This document shows, in pieces, positions 49,113 through 59,049 of a stretch of 64,000 nt of DNA. Position 1 is the stretch's first letter. Each line of letters begins with the position of its first letter. Made by a program: the position numbers and the translations under genes. The DNA comes from Urophycis tenuis (lineage: Eukaryota > Chordata > Actinopteri > Gadiformes > Phycidae), in NCBI GenBank assembly GCA_036785325.1, contig JAXIVH010000201.1:186001-250000 (forward strand). Direction: 5' to 3'. The notes under the pieces were generated by a model. The model saw nothing but the letters and a program-made list of their open reading frames with translations. It made no database searches and had not been told where the DNA came from.

Positions 49113-49356
49113 CACACGTTTTTTTTGTAATACGTGTAGCTATGATAAAGGACACATGTTTTGGCCTGTTTTATTATTCATAGTTGGCTTAACAGTAATA
49201 GAATATTATTATATGCTATAAGTGACCAGACGTCCGAGATCAAAACTGGGAGCATAATCCCCGAGAAGGGGGAAAAAAAGGGTCAGCTATGTTTAAGTAT
49301 ATATATATATGTGTGTGTATATATGCGAGTGTGTGTGTGTGTGTGTATATATGCGC

Positions 49357-49399
<43 letters not shown>

Positions 49400-50102
49400 A
49401 ATCACTTACTTGGAACGGCATGATCCCACATCGCTGTGAAGGGATGGCGTTAACCAGGTGGGCGTGCAACCCCTCGAGAGAGTTGCTGCCTCACCGGCAC
49501 TTGTACTTGTTCAGCCGGATGCAGTTCTTCACAACCACCTTCACAGAGACATACAGCTGTATGCCAGGGGGGTCCTGTAACACACAACCTATTGCAAGGT
49601 CCTCATTTTTGCTGGTGTCATTTTGAAATGTTACCATATACAAGTTTGAATGGTTTTGACACACGATGACTGCAGAGACAGCTGCAGGATGGCCCACGAA
49701 GCAGGACGGAGGGGGCCTGTGGCTGTGCGGGGAGGACCAGCGGTATGGGTGCTGCCGACACAGGGGGCGGGCGGGCCACAGGCTGATGCAGCAGGAGGCC
49801 TCGGCTGGAGGCGGGTGGGCGCAGGAGGCTTCGGCCGGGTGGAGGACGACAACGCAGTGGGCTGAACGGGCCCGTTGGTGGGAGTCACAGGCTCTGGCTC
49901 ATCAACAAATAACCTGGAAATATAAAATACACACGTGATCAGTATTGATATTGATATCTTTTATAAGAACACTGTTCATACCGTTTACACTTTTTATACA
50001 ACTGTTTATACAATGTCCATACTGTTTATTTATTAATGTTTATCACTGAAAAATAAAGGTGACTTGGTATGACTTGTGTGCTATTTTCTTTCCACAGCCA
50101 AC
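49113..50102 (-). repeat. Captured insert, copy 6
   Basis: Same edges, with CACACG instead of CACGCG at the left edge; microsatellite about 49297-49396. This is the copy nearest the CCAAT-rich segment at 50.7 kb. Confidence 0.85.
49410..49913 (-). pseudogene. Captured exon, copy 6 (nonsense mutation)
   Basis: 504 bp. The shared TGA stop lies at 49493-49491. It also has an Ile-to-Lys change (NDTSKNED). Splice sites are intact. Any minus-strand transcript started near 50.7 kb would meet this exon first. Confidence 0.55.
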
Positions 50103-50677
50103 AGAACACACATGAATCAGCTTATTATTTCGACGACCCATGGGCAAATATAGTCATGCCATACGTCGTTGGAAAGCTTAGATTTCCCCGTTTAAAATGA
50201 GCCCATCTCCGAGCAATTTGGTTGCTCACAGACAAATCTGCGTCAGGTTGACTGAAGTCTACACAGCAGCTAAAGACATACCTTCAACGTTTCAATTAAC
50301 ATCAATCTTTCCTTACAGAACACAAATTAATTAGCTTAGTATTTCAACGACCCTTTAGTGAATATAGTCTTGCCATACGCCGTTGGAAAGCTTAGATTGC
50401 CACGATTAAAAGGAGATCATCCACGAGTCATATGCTTGCTCACAGACAAAACGGCGATAGTTTGAATGAAGTCTACCCAGCAGCTAAAAACATAGCTTCA
50501 ACGTCAACGGAATCGTTTCTCTTTCTACGAAATCGATACAGCTAAATACATACCTTAACGAAAAGTCGAATTATTAACTCGCAAAGGATGAAGATCATCA
50601 AATTCACCTTAGTCGAATCCTCCGTTGGCAGTGGACAGCAATGACCGTGACTACGTATGAGTCGTAAAAACATTAGG

Positions 50678-50812
50678 TGACGTATTCCGATCCTCGCTCA
50701 GCGATTGGTCCGTTGAGCGCCGAGCTCTGCTCAGCATCGCTCCGCCATTGGCCGATCGCTGCTCAACTCTGCTCAGCTTTGGTCAACCATTGGTCGGTTA
50801 GCGTGAGCTTAG
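50678..50812. promoter_or_regulatory. Candidate promoter: three CCAAT boxes in diverged roughly 42-bp repeats, plus a CRE-like site
   Basis: ATTGG (CCAAT on the minus strand) occurs at 50704-50708, 50747-50751 and 50789-50793, spaced 43 and 42 bp. CTCAGC motifs lie at 50697, 50730 and 50772. TGACGTA (CRE-like) is at 50678-50684. Regularly spaced CCAAT boxes are a known promoter arrangement (NF-Y). Their orientation would suit minus-strand transcription toward the satellite exons, but CCAAT works both ways and no TATA box or start site is evident. Confidence 0.3.
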
Positions 50813-50849
50813 GGACTTGGCGGAGAGTTTGCCTGAAGAAGGCGAACGA

Positions 50850-50865
50850 CCCCCCCCCCCCCCCC
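50850..50865. repeat. Homopolymer run of 16 C
   Basis: Uninterrupted C run between GAACGA and AAGTCC. Its length is likely to vary between reads and individuals. Confidence 0.95.
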
Positions 50866-51180
50866 AAGTCCCTATTGCGCAACCCTGGGATCGACCAAAA
50901 AGGATCGGGGAGGATCAAAAGGGATGGCTCCATCTGGTGGCCACCGGTGGGAGGTTTTATTTCCAGAAATTTCCAAAAATGTCATTGTGAGGGACCGACT
51001 TGATCACCCCACGTATTGGGATGTGGACTCTCTGGCCTGGACCGTGTAGACAAACACGAGGGGTGGCAATGCCGTTGAAAAGTAGTGGGGCTTTATTGTC
51101 TTCACCACAACTTGCAAAATAACAAAACAAATATAAATCCAAAATCCTAAATAATACTAAATGGCAAAACTAGCCATTTT

Positions 51181-51427
51181 ATGGTCAGGGTTTGGGCTTA
51201 AGGGTGGGGTTGGGGAACCAAATTAGGCTTAGATAGAGGGGTTAGGGTTAGGGCCACAAATTGGGCTAGGCTTAAGAATTAGGTTTAGGATTAGGGGCCC
51301 AAATTGGGTTAGGTTTAGGTATAGGGGCAAAATTGGGTTAGGTTTAGGGATGATTAGAGACCAAATTGGGTTTAGGTTTAGGGCTAGGGCCAAATTGGGT
51401 TAGGGTTAGGGCTGGGGAACAAATTGG
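51181..51427 (+). repeat. Minisatellite of CAAATTGGGTTAGG-type units
   Basis: About seven irregular units, 26-45 bp apart, combine AAATTGGGTTAGG with TTAGGGTTAGGGC-like sequence. Rightwards the telomere-like share rises until the tract becomes pure TTAGGG. Confidence 0.75.
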
Positions 51428-51431
51428 GTTA

Positions 51432-51470
<39 letters not shown>

Positions 51471-51574
51471 GGTTAGGGTTAGGGGTTAGGGTTAGGGTTA
51501 GGGTTAGGGGTTAGGGTTAGGGTTAGGGGTTAGGGGTTAGGGTTAGGGTTAGGGTTAGGGGTTAGGGTTAGGTT
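51428..51574 (+). repeat. Interstitial telomeric tract, near-perfect (TTAGGG)n
   Basis: About 145 bp of TTAGGG repeats broken only by extra G or T bases (TTAGGGG, TTTAGGG). This is the least degenerate telomere sequence in the window and is not part of the repeating unit order. G-rich on +, like all other blocks. Confidence 0.9.
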
Positions 51575-51694
51575 CATTTTAAGTTATCTCGATGATCCCC
51601 CCCACCTCATCCAACGACTGGGTAGTTGAATGGGGGATCAAAGGCAGTTGCGCACGCCAATATCTAGTCATCCGCAGCTCTCTTTTCCCATATC

Positions 51695-51856
51695 ACTAAG
51701 AATGAAGTAAAATGAAATGGTTATCTGTCTTGTTGTGATATAACCGCTGATTTGAAGATATAGACTTGATGGTTTTCTTTGTAACCAAGAATGGAGTAAA
51801 TGGGATGGTTGTTTGTCTTTTTGTGATATAACCGCTGATTTTGGAATATGGACTTG
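51695..51856 (+). repeat. Roughly 75-bp tandem duplication in the diverged unit
   Basis: Both copies contain CNAAGAATG(A/G)AGTAAA, then GTGATATAACCGCTGATTT and ATATAGACTTG or ATATGGACTTG. Array units have a single copy. The two copies differ at several bases, so this is not recent. Confidence 0.8.
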
Positions 51857-52125
51857 TTTTTCTTTTCCCAAAGGTTTTCTTTGTTCCAAGATGAAGGTCA
51901 ATCTGGTTTGATTGAAAATACTTCAATGCATTGGTATATTTATTTATTTGAATAAAGAGGAGTCACAGCTGGAGTGAGACTTTTCTTCATCAGTAGTGGA
52001 CCCTGGGATCATAGGGTGTTTCTGGCCATTGTCACTATACACCCTCACCCAAGGGAGGCCCCCCCGAGAGTGATCAATTCTCAAGGTGTGTCGGTTCCGA
52101 AATGGAATTGGTATTGGGTTTAAAC

Positions 52126-52182
52126 AATTTTGCAATTTCCCAGCTTGGGATTAATAAAGTATTTTCTATTCTATTCTATTCC
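52126..52182 (+). mobile_element. LINE-like 3' tail insertion with (TATTC)n end and candidate 4-bp target duplication
   Basis: GCAATTTCCCAGCTTGGGAT, then TAATAAAGTA, then TATTC repeats. Other units lack it: they read GTTTAAGCTTTTTTAGG where this unit has GTTTAAAC, the insertion, and AAACTTTTTTAGG. AAAC at 52122-52125 and 52183-52186 is a candidate target-site duplication. The core matches 651-705 in the opposite orientation. Confidence 0.65.
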
Positions 52183-53496
52183 AAACTTTTTTAGGAGTGC
52201 TCATTTGTCGAGGTAACCTCGAGGTAAGTAAAGGTAAGTAAAACACTTTTTAGGATACATTGTTTTAGTTATGGAGAACAAGAAGGGGGGCACATACTTA
52301 CCTCCTGACCAGCACAAACCAGTTGTTAACACCGCTAGGTAGCCCTGGTTTGGCCAATCAGGGTCGGAGCTTGGTTCTTGTCCTCTGTTGGGTCCAGATG
52401 AACTAATAGGAAAACGGGGGTACGAAGGACCGAGGCCAGCCGTGACAAAACACTGCCTCCACGGTCCCCCAATGCATCTGTCTTCAGCGATGGGTGTCCA
52501 GACCTAGGAAAGACCAAGACCAGCCCCGTCCAGCGGTGCCTTCCCAGTCGGTCCCAGGGTAGGAAAGGCCAAGGCCAGCCGCGACTAAGCACTGCCTCCC
52601 TGGCCCCTCCAGGACCCCATGCCGAACAGCCTGTTAAAAACAATTCCTGTGCCCCATACACCGCGCGACTACAGAGATTGTGTAGGAAGTTGACCTTAGA
52701 GAAGACTCAATGGCTTACTTTCCTCACCCAAAACAACAATTTCTTGGGGTAGTCTATTCTCGCCGTAGGTACTTCGGTAATGGTTTTTTTTGCGCGCAAA
52801 GTTTTCCGGTTGAAATGCATAATGGGGAATTGGCTTGTTCCTCCAATACGCCAAGTGTAGGTTAGGGTTAGGTTTAGGGGTTAGGGTTAAGGTTAGGGCT
52901 GAGGTTAGGGTTAGGTTTAAGGTTAGGGTTGAGGTTAGGGTTGGGGTTATGGCTGAGGTTAAGGTTAGGGTTGAGGTTAGGGTTAGTGTTATGGATAAGG
53001 TTAGGGTTAAGTGTTAGGGCCAAGGTTAGGGTGAATGTCAGGGCTAAGGTTGGGGCCAAGGTTAGGGTTGAGATAGGGTTAGGGGTTAGGGGGTTAGGGG
53101 TTAGGTTTAGGGATTAGGGTCTGGGTTAGGGTTAGGGCCAAGGTCAGGGTTGAGGTTAGGGTTAAGGTTAGGGTTAGGGCTAGGGCTTAGGGTTAGGGTT
53201 AAGGTTAGGGTTAGGGCTAAGGTTAGGGTTGGGGCTAAGGCTAGGTTTAAGGTTAGGGTTAGGGTTGGGGCTAAGGTTAGGGCTAAGGTTAGGGTCAAGG
53301 TAAGGGTTAATGTCAGGGCTAAGGTTGGGGCCAAGGTTAGGGTTGAGTTAGGGTTAGGGCTAAGGTTAGGTCTATGGTTAGGGTTGGGTTAGGGTTAAGG
53401 CCAAGGTAAGGGTTAGTGTCCGGGCTAAGGTTGGTGTCAAGGTTAACGTTGAGTTAGGGTTAGGGCTAAGGTTAGGCCTATGGTTAGGGTTGGGTT

Positions 53497-56273
53497 CGTT
53501 AGAGTTATCTCGATGACCCCCCCCACCTCATCCAACGACTCGGTAGTTGAATAGGGGATCAAAGGCAGTTGCACTCGCCAATATCTAGTCATCCGCAGCT
53601 CTCTTTTCCCATATTACCAAGAATGAAGTAAAACGAAATGGTTATCTGTCTTGTTGTGATATAACCGCTGATTTGGAGATATAGACTTGTTTTTCCTTTT
53701 CCCAAAGGTTTTCTTTGTTCCAAGATGGAGGTCAATCTAGTTTGATTGAAGGTACTTCCAATGCATTGGTATATTTACTTATTTGAATAAAGACGAGTCA
53801 CAGCTGGAGTGAGACTTTTCTTTTCCATTTCTATTTTAGTATAAACGTGCTATCGAAATATTAGGACACGTCATCAGTAGTGGACCCTGGGATCATAGGG
53901 TGTTTCTGGCCATTGTCACTATACACCCTCACCCAAGGGAGGCCCCCCCGAGAGTGATCAATTCTCAAGGTGTGTCGTTTCCGAAATGGAATTGGTATTG
54001 GGTTTAAGCTTTTTTAGGAGTGATCATTTGTTGAGGTAACGTCGAGGTAAGTAAAGGTAAGTAAAACACTTTTTAGGATACATTGTTTTGGTTATGGAGA
54101 GGAGGGGGCACATACTTACCCCCTGACCAGCACAAACCAGTTGTTAACACCGCTAGGTAGCCCTGGTTTGGCCAATCAGGGCCGGAGCTTGGTTCTTGTC
54201 CTCTGTTGGGTCCAGATGAACTAGCAGAAAACTGGGGTCACGAAGGACCGAGGCCAGCCGTGACAAAGCACTGCCTCCACGGTCCCCCAATGCAGCTATC
54301 CTCAGCGATGGGTGTCCAGACCTAGGAAAGACCAAGACCAGCCCCGACCAGCGGTGCCTTCCCAGTCGGTCCCAGGGTAGGAAAGGCCAAGGCCAGCCGC
54401 GACTAAGCACTGCCTCCCTGGCCCCTCCAGGACCCCATGCCGAACAGCCTGTTAATAACAATTCCTGTGCCCCATACACCGCGCGACTACAGAGATTGTG
54501 TAGGAAGTTGACCTTAGAGAAGACTCAATGGCTTACTTTCCTCACCCAAAACAACAATTTCTTGGGGTAGTCTATTCTCGCCGTAGGTACTTCGGTAATG
54601 GGTTTTTTTTTTTTTTAAGTTTTCCGGATGAAATGCATGCTGGGTAATTGTCTTCTTCCTCCAATATGTCAAGTGTAGGTTAAGGTTAGGGTAGATTTAG
54701 GGGTAGAGTTAGCAGTTAACCTTAATGTTAGGTTTGAAGTAAATGGGAGGGGTTGCGGTTAGGGTTAGGGTTAGGGCTGAGGTTAGGGTTAGGTATAAGG
54801 TTACGGTTTAGGGTTAAGGTTAGGGTTAAGGTTAGGGTTACGTTTAGGGCTAAGGTTAGGGCTAAGGTTAGAGTAAGGGTTAGGGTTAGCGTTACGGTTA
54901 GGGTAAGGTTAGGGTTAGGGTTAGAGGTTAGGGGTTAGGGGTTAGGGTTAAGATGAGGGCTGAGGTTAGGGTTAAGGTTAGGGCTGAGGTTAGGGTTAGG
55001 TTTAAGGTTAGGGATAAGGTTAGGGTTGGGGTTACGGCTGAAATTGGGGTTAAGGTTAGGGTTGAGGTTAGTGTTAGTGTTATGGATAAGGTTAGGTTAA
55101 GTGTTAGGGCCAAGGTTAGGGTTAAGGTTATGGTTAAGATTAGGGTTAGGGCTAGAATTAGGGTTAGGGCTAAGGTTAGGGTTAGGGTTATGGCTGAGGT
55201 TAGGGTTAAGGTTAGGTTTGAGGTTAGTGTTAAGGTTAGGGCCAAGGTTAGGGTTAGGGTTAAGGTTAGGGTTAGGGCTAAGGTTAGGGTTAGGGTTATG
55301 GCTGAGGCTAGGGTTAGGGCTAAAGTTAGGGCAAAGGTTAGAGTTAGGGTTAGCGTTAGAGTTAGGGTAGGGTTAGTGTTGGAGGTTAGGGTAGGCTTAG
55401 GGTTAGAGTTAGAGTAGGGGTTAGGGTTAGAGTTAGAGTAGGGGTTAGGGTTAGTGTTAAGGCTAAGGTTAGGGGTTGAGGTTAGTGTTAAGATTAGGGC
55501 CAAGGTAAGGGTTAGTGTTAGAGTTGAGTTAGGGTTAGGGCTAAGGTTAGGCCTATGGTTAGGGTTGGGGTTGAGGTTATCCCTAGGGTTAGAGTTAGAG
55601 CTAGAGATTGAGGAAGGTAGAGTCAAGGTGAGACAGTCTGTACGGACTGAACTCACCCCCGCCGGATCGGGCTAGTACACTCTATCTCCCCCAACTCCCT
55701 CATTTCCATGAGGGAAGACAGGGGAGAAGAGATGGGAGGAGTATATATATTTAATATATATTTTTTTAGTAAATAAATACATCGAGAGACTCACCGCTGG
55801 AGTGGGTTTTAATCTTTGTATTCAAGGTTGTTCCTCCTCTTTTGATTCCTCGCTGGTGGTGCGTCGTCTCCACCTAGTGGTCGTTTTGTGAAGAAGAGTT
55901 ATAGAAATAGAAATAGAAATACTCTATTGTTCCCAGGTTGGGAAATTGCATTAATAGGTAAGTAATAATAATAATAATAGGTAATTGCAATAGTTGGTAA
56001 GGTAATCTATATTTAATTTATTTATTTATATTTGTATATTTATTTAGTCTATTTATTTATTCATTTTTGTTTATTTATTTATTTAGATAAAGAGGATCAC
56101 AGCTGGAGTGAGTTTTTAGTCTTTGTGTTAAAGGCTGGTTGCCTTCTTTTGATTCTTCAGTGGTGGTCCATCGCCTCCATCTAGTGGTCGTTTTGTGAAT
56201 AACAGTTGGTAAGGTAATATAAATGGGTTGTGTAGAGAGCCCGTTCTTTCGATGGCCCTGGCTTGGTTAGGTT
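53497..56273 (+). repeat. Macrosatellite unit, long type (2777 bp)
   Basis: First homogenised unit of the right array. The usual TTTTTTTGTGAAAAG is replaced by an uninterrupted run of about 14 T (near 54603-54616). Telomere-like block about 54676-55569; long segment 55570-56271. Confidence 0.9.
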
Positions 56274-59049
56274 CGTTAGAGTTATCTCGATGACCCCCCC
56301 CCACCTCATCCAACGACTCGGTAGTTGAATAGGGGATCAAAGGCAGTTGCACTCGCCAATATCTAGTCATCCGCAGCTCTCTTTTCCCATATTACCAAGA
56401 ATGAAGTAAAACGAAATGGTTATCTGTCTTGTTGTGATATAACCGCTGATTTGGAGATATAGACTTGTTTTTCCTTTTCCCAAAGGTTTTCTTTGTTCCA
56501 AGATGGAGGTCAATCTAGTTTGATTGAAGGTACTTCCAATGCATTGGTATATTTACTTATTTGAATAAAGACGAGTCACAGCTGGAGTGAGACTTTTCTT
56601 TTCCATTTCTATTTTAGTATAAACGTGCTATCGAAATATTAGGACACGTCATCAGTAGTGGACCCTGGGATCATAGGGTGTTTCTGGCCATTGTCACTAT
56701 ACACCCTCACCCAAGGGAGGCCCCCCCGAGAGTGATCAATTCTCAAGGTGTGTCGTTTCCGAAATGGAATTGGTATTGGGTTTAAGCTTTTTTAGGAGTG
56801 ATCATTTGTTGAGGTAACGTCGAGGTAAGTAAAGGTAAGTAAAACACTTTTTAGGATACATTGTTTTGGTTATGGAGAGGAGGGGGCACATACTTACCCC
56901 CTGACCAGCACAAACCAGTTGTTAACACCGCTAGGTAGCCCTGGTTTGGCCAATCAGGGCCGGAGCTTGGTTCTTGTCCTCTGTTGGGTCCAGATGAACT
57001 AGCAGAAAACTGGGGTCACGAAGGACCGAGGCCAGCCGTGACAAAGCACTGCCTCCACGGTCCCCCAATGCAGCTATCCTCAGCGATGGGTGTCCAGACC
57101 TAGGAAAGACCAAGACCAGCCCCGACCAGCGGTGCCTTCCCAGTCGGTCCCAGGGTAGGAAAGGCCAAGGCCAGCCGCGACTAAGCACTGCCTCCCTGGC
57201 CCCTCCAGGACCCCATGCCGAACAGCCTGTTAATAACAATTCCTGTGCCCCATACACCGCGCGACTACAGAGATTGTGTAGGAAGTTGACCTTAGAGAAG
57301 ACTCAATGGCTTACTTTCCTCACCCAAAACAACAATTTCTTGGGGTAGTCTATTCTCGCCGTAGGTACTTCGGTAATGGGTTTTTTTGTGAAAAGTTTTC
57401 CGGATGAAATGCATGCTGGGTAATTGTCTTCTTCCTCCAATATGTCAAGTGTAGGTTAAGGTTAGGGTAGATTTAGGGGTAGAGTTAGCAGTTAACCTTA
57501 ACGTTAGGTTTGAAGTAAATGGGAGGGGTTGCGGTTAGGGTTAAGGTTAGGGCTGAGGTTAGGGTTAGGTATAAGGTTACGGTTTAGGGTTAAGGTTAGG
57601 GTTAAGGTTAGGGTTACGGTTAGGGCTAAGGTTAGGGCTAAGGTTAGAGTAAGGGTTAGGGTTAGCGTTACGGTTAGGGTAAGGTTAGGGTTAGGGTTAG
57701 AGGTTAGGGGTTAGGGGTTAGGGTTAAGATGAGGGCTGAGGTTAGGGTTAAGGTTAGGGCTGAGGTTAGGGTTAGGTTTAAGGTTAGGGATAAGGTTAGG
57801 GTTGGGGTTACGGCTGAGATTGGGGTTAAGGTTAGGGTTGAGGTTAGGGTTAGTGTTATGGATAAGGTTAGGTTAAGTGTTAGGGCCAAGGTTAGGGTTA
57901 AGGTTATGGTTAAGATTAGGGTTAGGGCTAGAATTAGGGTTAGGGCTAAGGTTAGGGTTAGGGTTATGGCTGAGGTTAGGGTTAAGGTTAGGTTTGAGGT
58001 TAGTGTTAAGGTTAGGGTTAGTGTTAAGGTTAGGGCCAAGGTTAGGGTTAGGGCTAAGGTTAGGGTTAGGGTTATGGCTGAGGCTAGGGTTAGGGCTAAA
58101 GTTAGGGCAAAGGTTAGAGTTAGGGTTAGCGTTAGAGTTAGGGTAGGGTTAGTGTTGGAGGTTAGGGTAGGCTTAGGGTTAGAGTTAGAGTAGGGGTTAG
58201 GGTTAGAGTTAGAGTAGGGGTTAGGGTTAGTGTTAAGGCTAAGGTTAGGGGTTGAGGTTAGTGTTAAGATTAGGGCCAAGGTAAGGGTTAGTGTTAGGGT
58301 TGAGTTAGGGTTAGGGCTAAGGTTAGGCCTATGGTTAGGGTTGGGGTTGAGGTTATCCCTAGGGTTAGAGTTAGAGCTAGAGATTGAGGAAGGTAGAGTC
58401 AAGGTGAGACAGTCTGTACGGACTGAACTCACCCCCGCCGGATCGGGCTAGTACACTCTATCTCCCCCAACTCCCTCATTTCCATGAGGGAAGACAGGGG
58501 AGAAGAGATGGGAGGAGTATATATATTTAATATATATTTTTTTAGTAAATAAATACATCGAGAGACTCACCGCTGGAGTGGGTTTTAATCTTTGTATTCA
58601 AGGTTGTTCCTCCTCTTTTGATTCCTCGCTGGTGGTGCGTCGTCTCCACCTAGTGGTCGTTTTGTGAAGAAGAGTTATAGAAATAGAAATAGAAATACTC
58701 TATTGTTCCCAGGTTGGGAAATTGCATTAATAGGTAAGTAATAATAATAATAATAGGTAATTGCAATAGTTGGTAAGGTAATCTATATTTAATTTATTTA
58801 TTTATATTTGTATATTTATTTAGTCTATTTATTTATTCATTTTTGTTTATTTATTTATTTAGATAAAGAGGATCACAGCTGGAGTGAGTTTTTAGTCTTT
58901 GTGTTAAAGGCTGGTTGCCTTCTTTTGATTCTTCAGTGGTGGTCCATCGCCTCCATCTAGTGGTCGTTTTGTGAATAACAGTTGGTAAGGTAATATAAAT
59001 GGGTTGTGTAGAGAGCCCGTTCTTTCGATGGCCCTGGCTCGGTTAGGTT
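56274..59049 (+). repeat. Macrosatellite unit, long type (2776 bp)
   Basis: Telomere-like block about 57450-58345 with a rearranged GTTAGTGTTAAGG motif near 58010; long segment 58346-59047. Confidence 0.9.

Larger units (their letters stand above)
32357..50515 (+). repeat. 214-bp satellite array with six insert-bearing monomers
   Basis: The monomer begins AAGCTTAGATTTCCCCGCTT and ends CCATACGCCGTTGG. Runs of uninterrupted monomers: 32357-33212 (4), 34408-37831 (16), 38995-40706 (8), 41915-44054 (10), 45248-46745 (7), 47919-48988 (5) and 50174-50387 (1). Six further monomers carry the insert. A last, strongly degenerate monomer spans about 50388-50515. Every run is an exact multiple of 214 bp. 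There are two main subtypes: GGTTGATCACAGACTAAAC with GCGAGCAGTC, and GGTTGCTCACAGACAAA with GAGCAATTTGG. Each monomer contains TTTCCTTACAG (an acceptor-like site on +) and AAGGTATGT (a donor-like site on -). No CENP-B box was seen. Confidence 0.95.
50516..51180. other. Non-tandem boundary segment
   Basis: This is the only stretch of more than 300 bp that is neither satellite nor telomere-like. It follows the degenerate last 214-bp monomer. It contains the CCAAT-rich repeats (50691-50812), a 16-C run (50850-50865), CATCTGGTGGCCACCGG (about 50931-50947), and two AATAAA hexamers on the minus strand (50961-50956 and 51097-51092). Short reading frames on both strands (for example 50677-51003 on + and 51142-50957 on -) match nothing I recognise. 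Confidence 0.7.
51575..53496 (+). repeat. Diverged macrosatellite unit at the inner edge of the right array (1922 bp)
   Basis: Same order as other short units but with many substitutions, a short telomere-like block (52857-53496) with a different variant order, an internal tandem duplication (51695-51768 and 51783-51856), a LINE tail insertion (52126-52182), and no 49-bp block in the retroelement region. This is the expected state for an array edge that escapes homogenisation. Confidence 0.9.

Noticed and set aside
32357..50387. CRISPR array
   Set aside because: The 214-bp units are contiguous satellite monomers with no unique spacers, in an evidently eukaryotic sequence.
32357..50387. Centromeric satellite with CENP-B box
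   Set aside because: No CENP-B box motif was seen in the monomer. A centromeric role cannot be judged without chromatin data.
50931..50947. CTCF-like site CATCTGGTGGCCACCGG
   Set aside because: It deviates from the CTCF core at important positions, and a similar CATCTAGTGG motif is part of the local retroelements.
50677..51003. Plus-strand 108-codon frame in the boundary segment
   Set aside because: It crosses the 16-C run (encoding a Pro stretch) and the CCAAT repeats; no similarity recognised, and the matching length to the 108-codon repeat frame is coincidental.
51944..52135. Minus-strand 63-codon frame (GGLPWVRVYSDNGQKH)
   Set aside because: It lies in retroelement 3' debris and is not open in most array units; no known domain.
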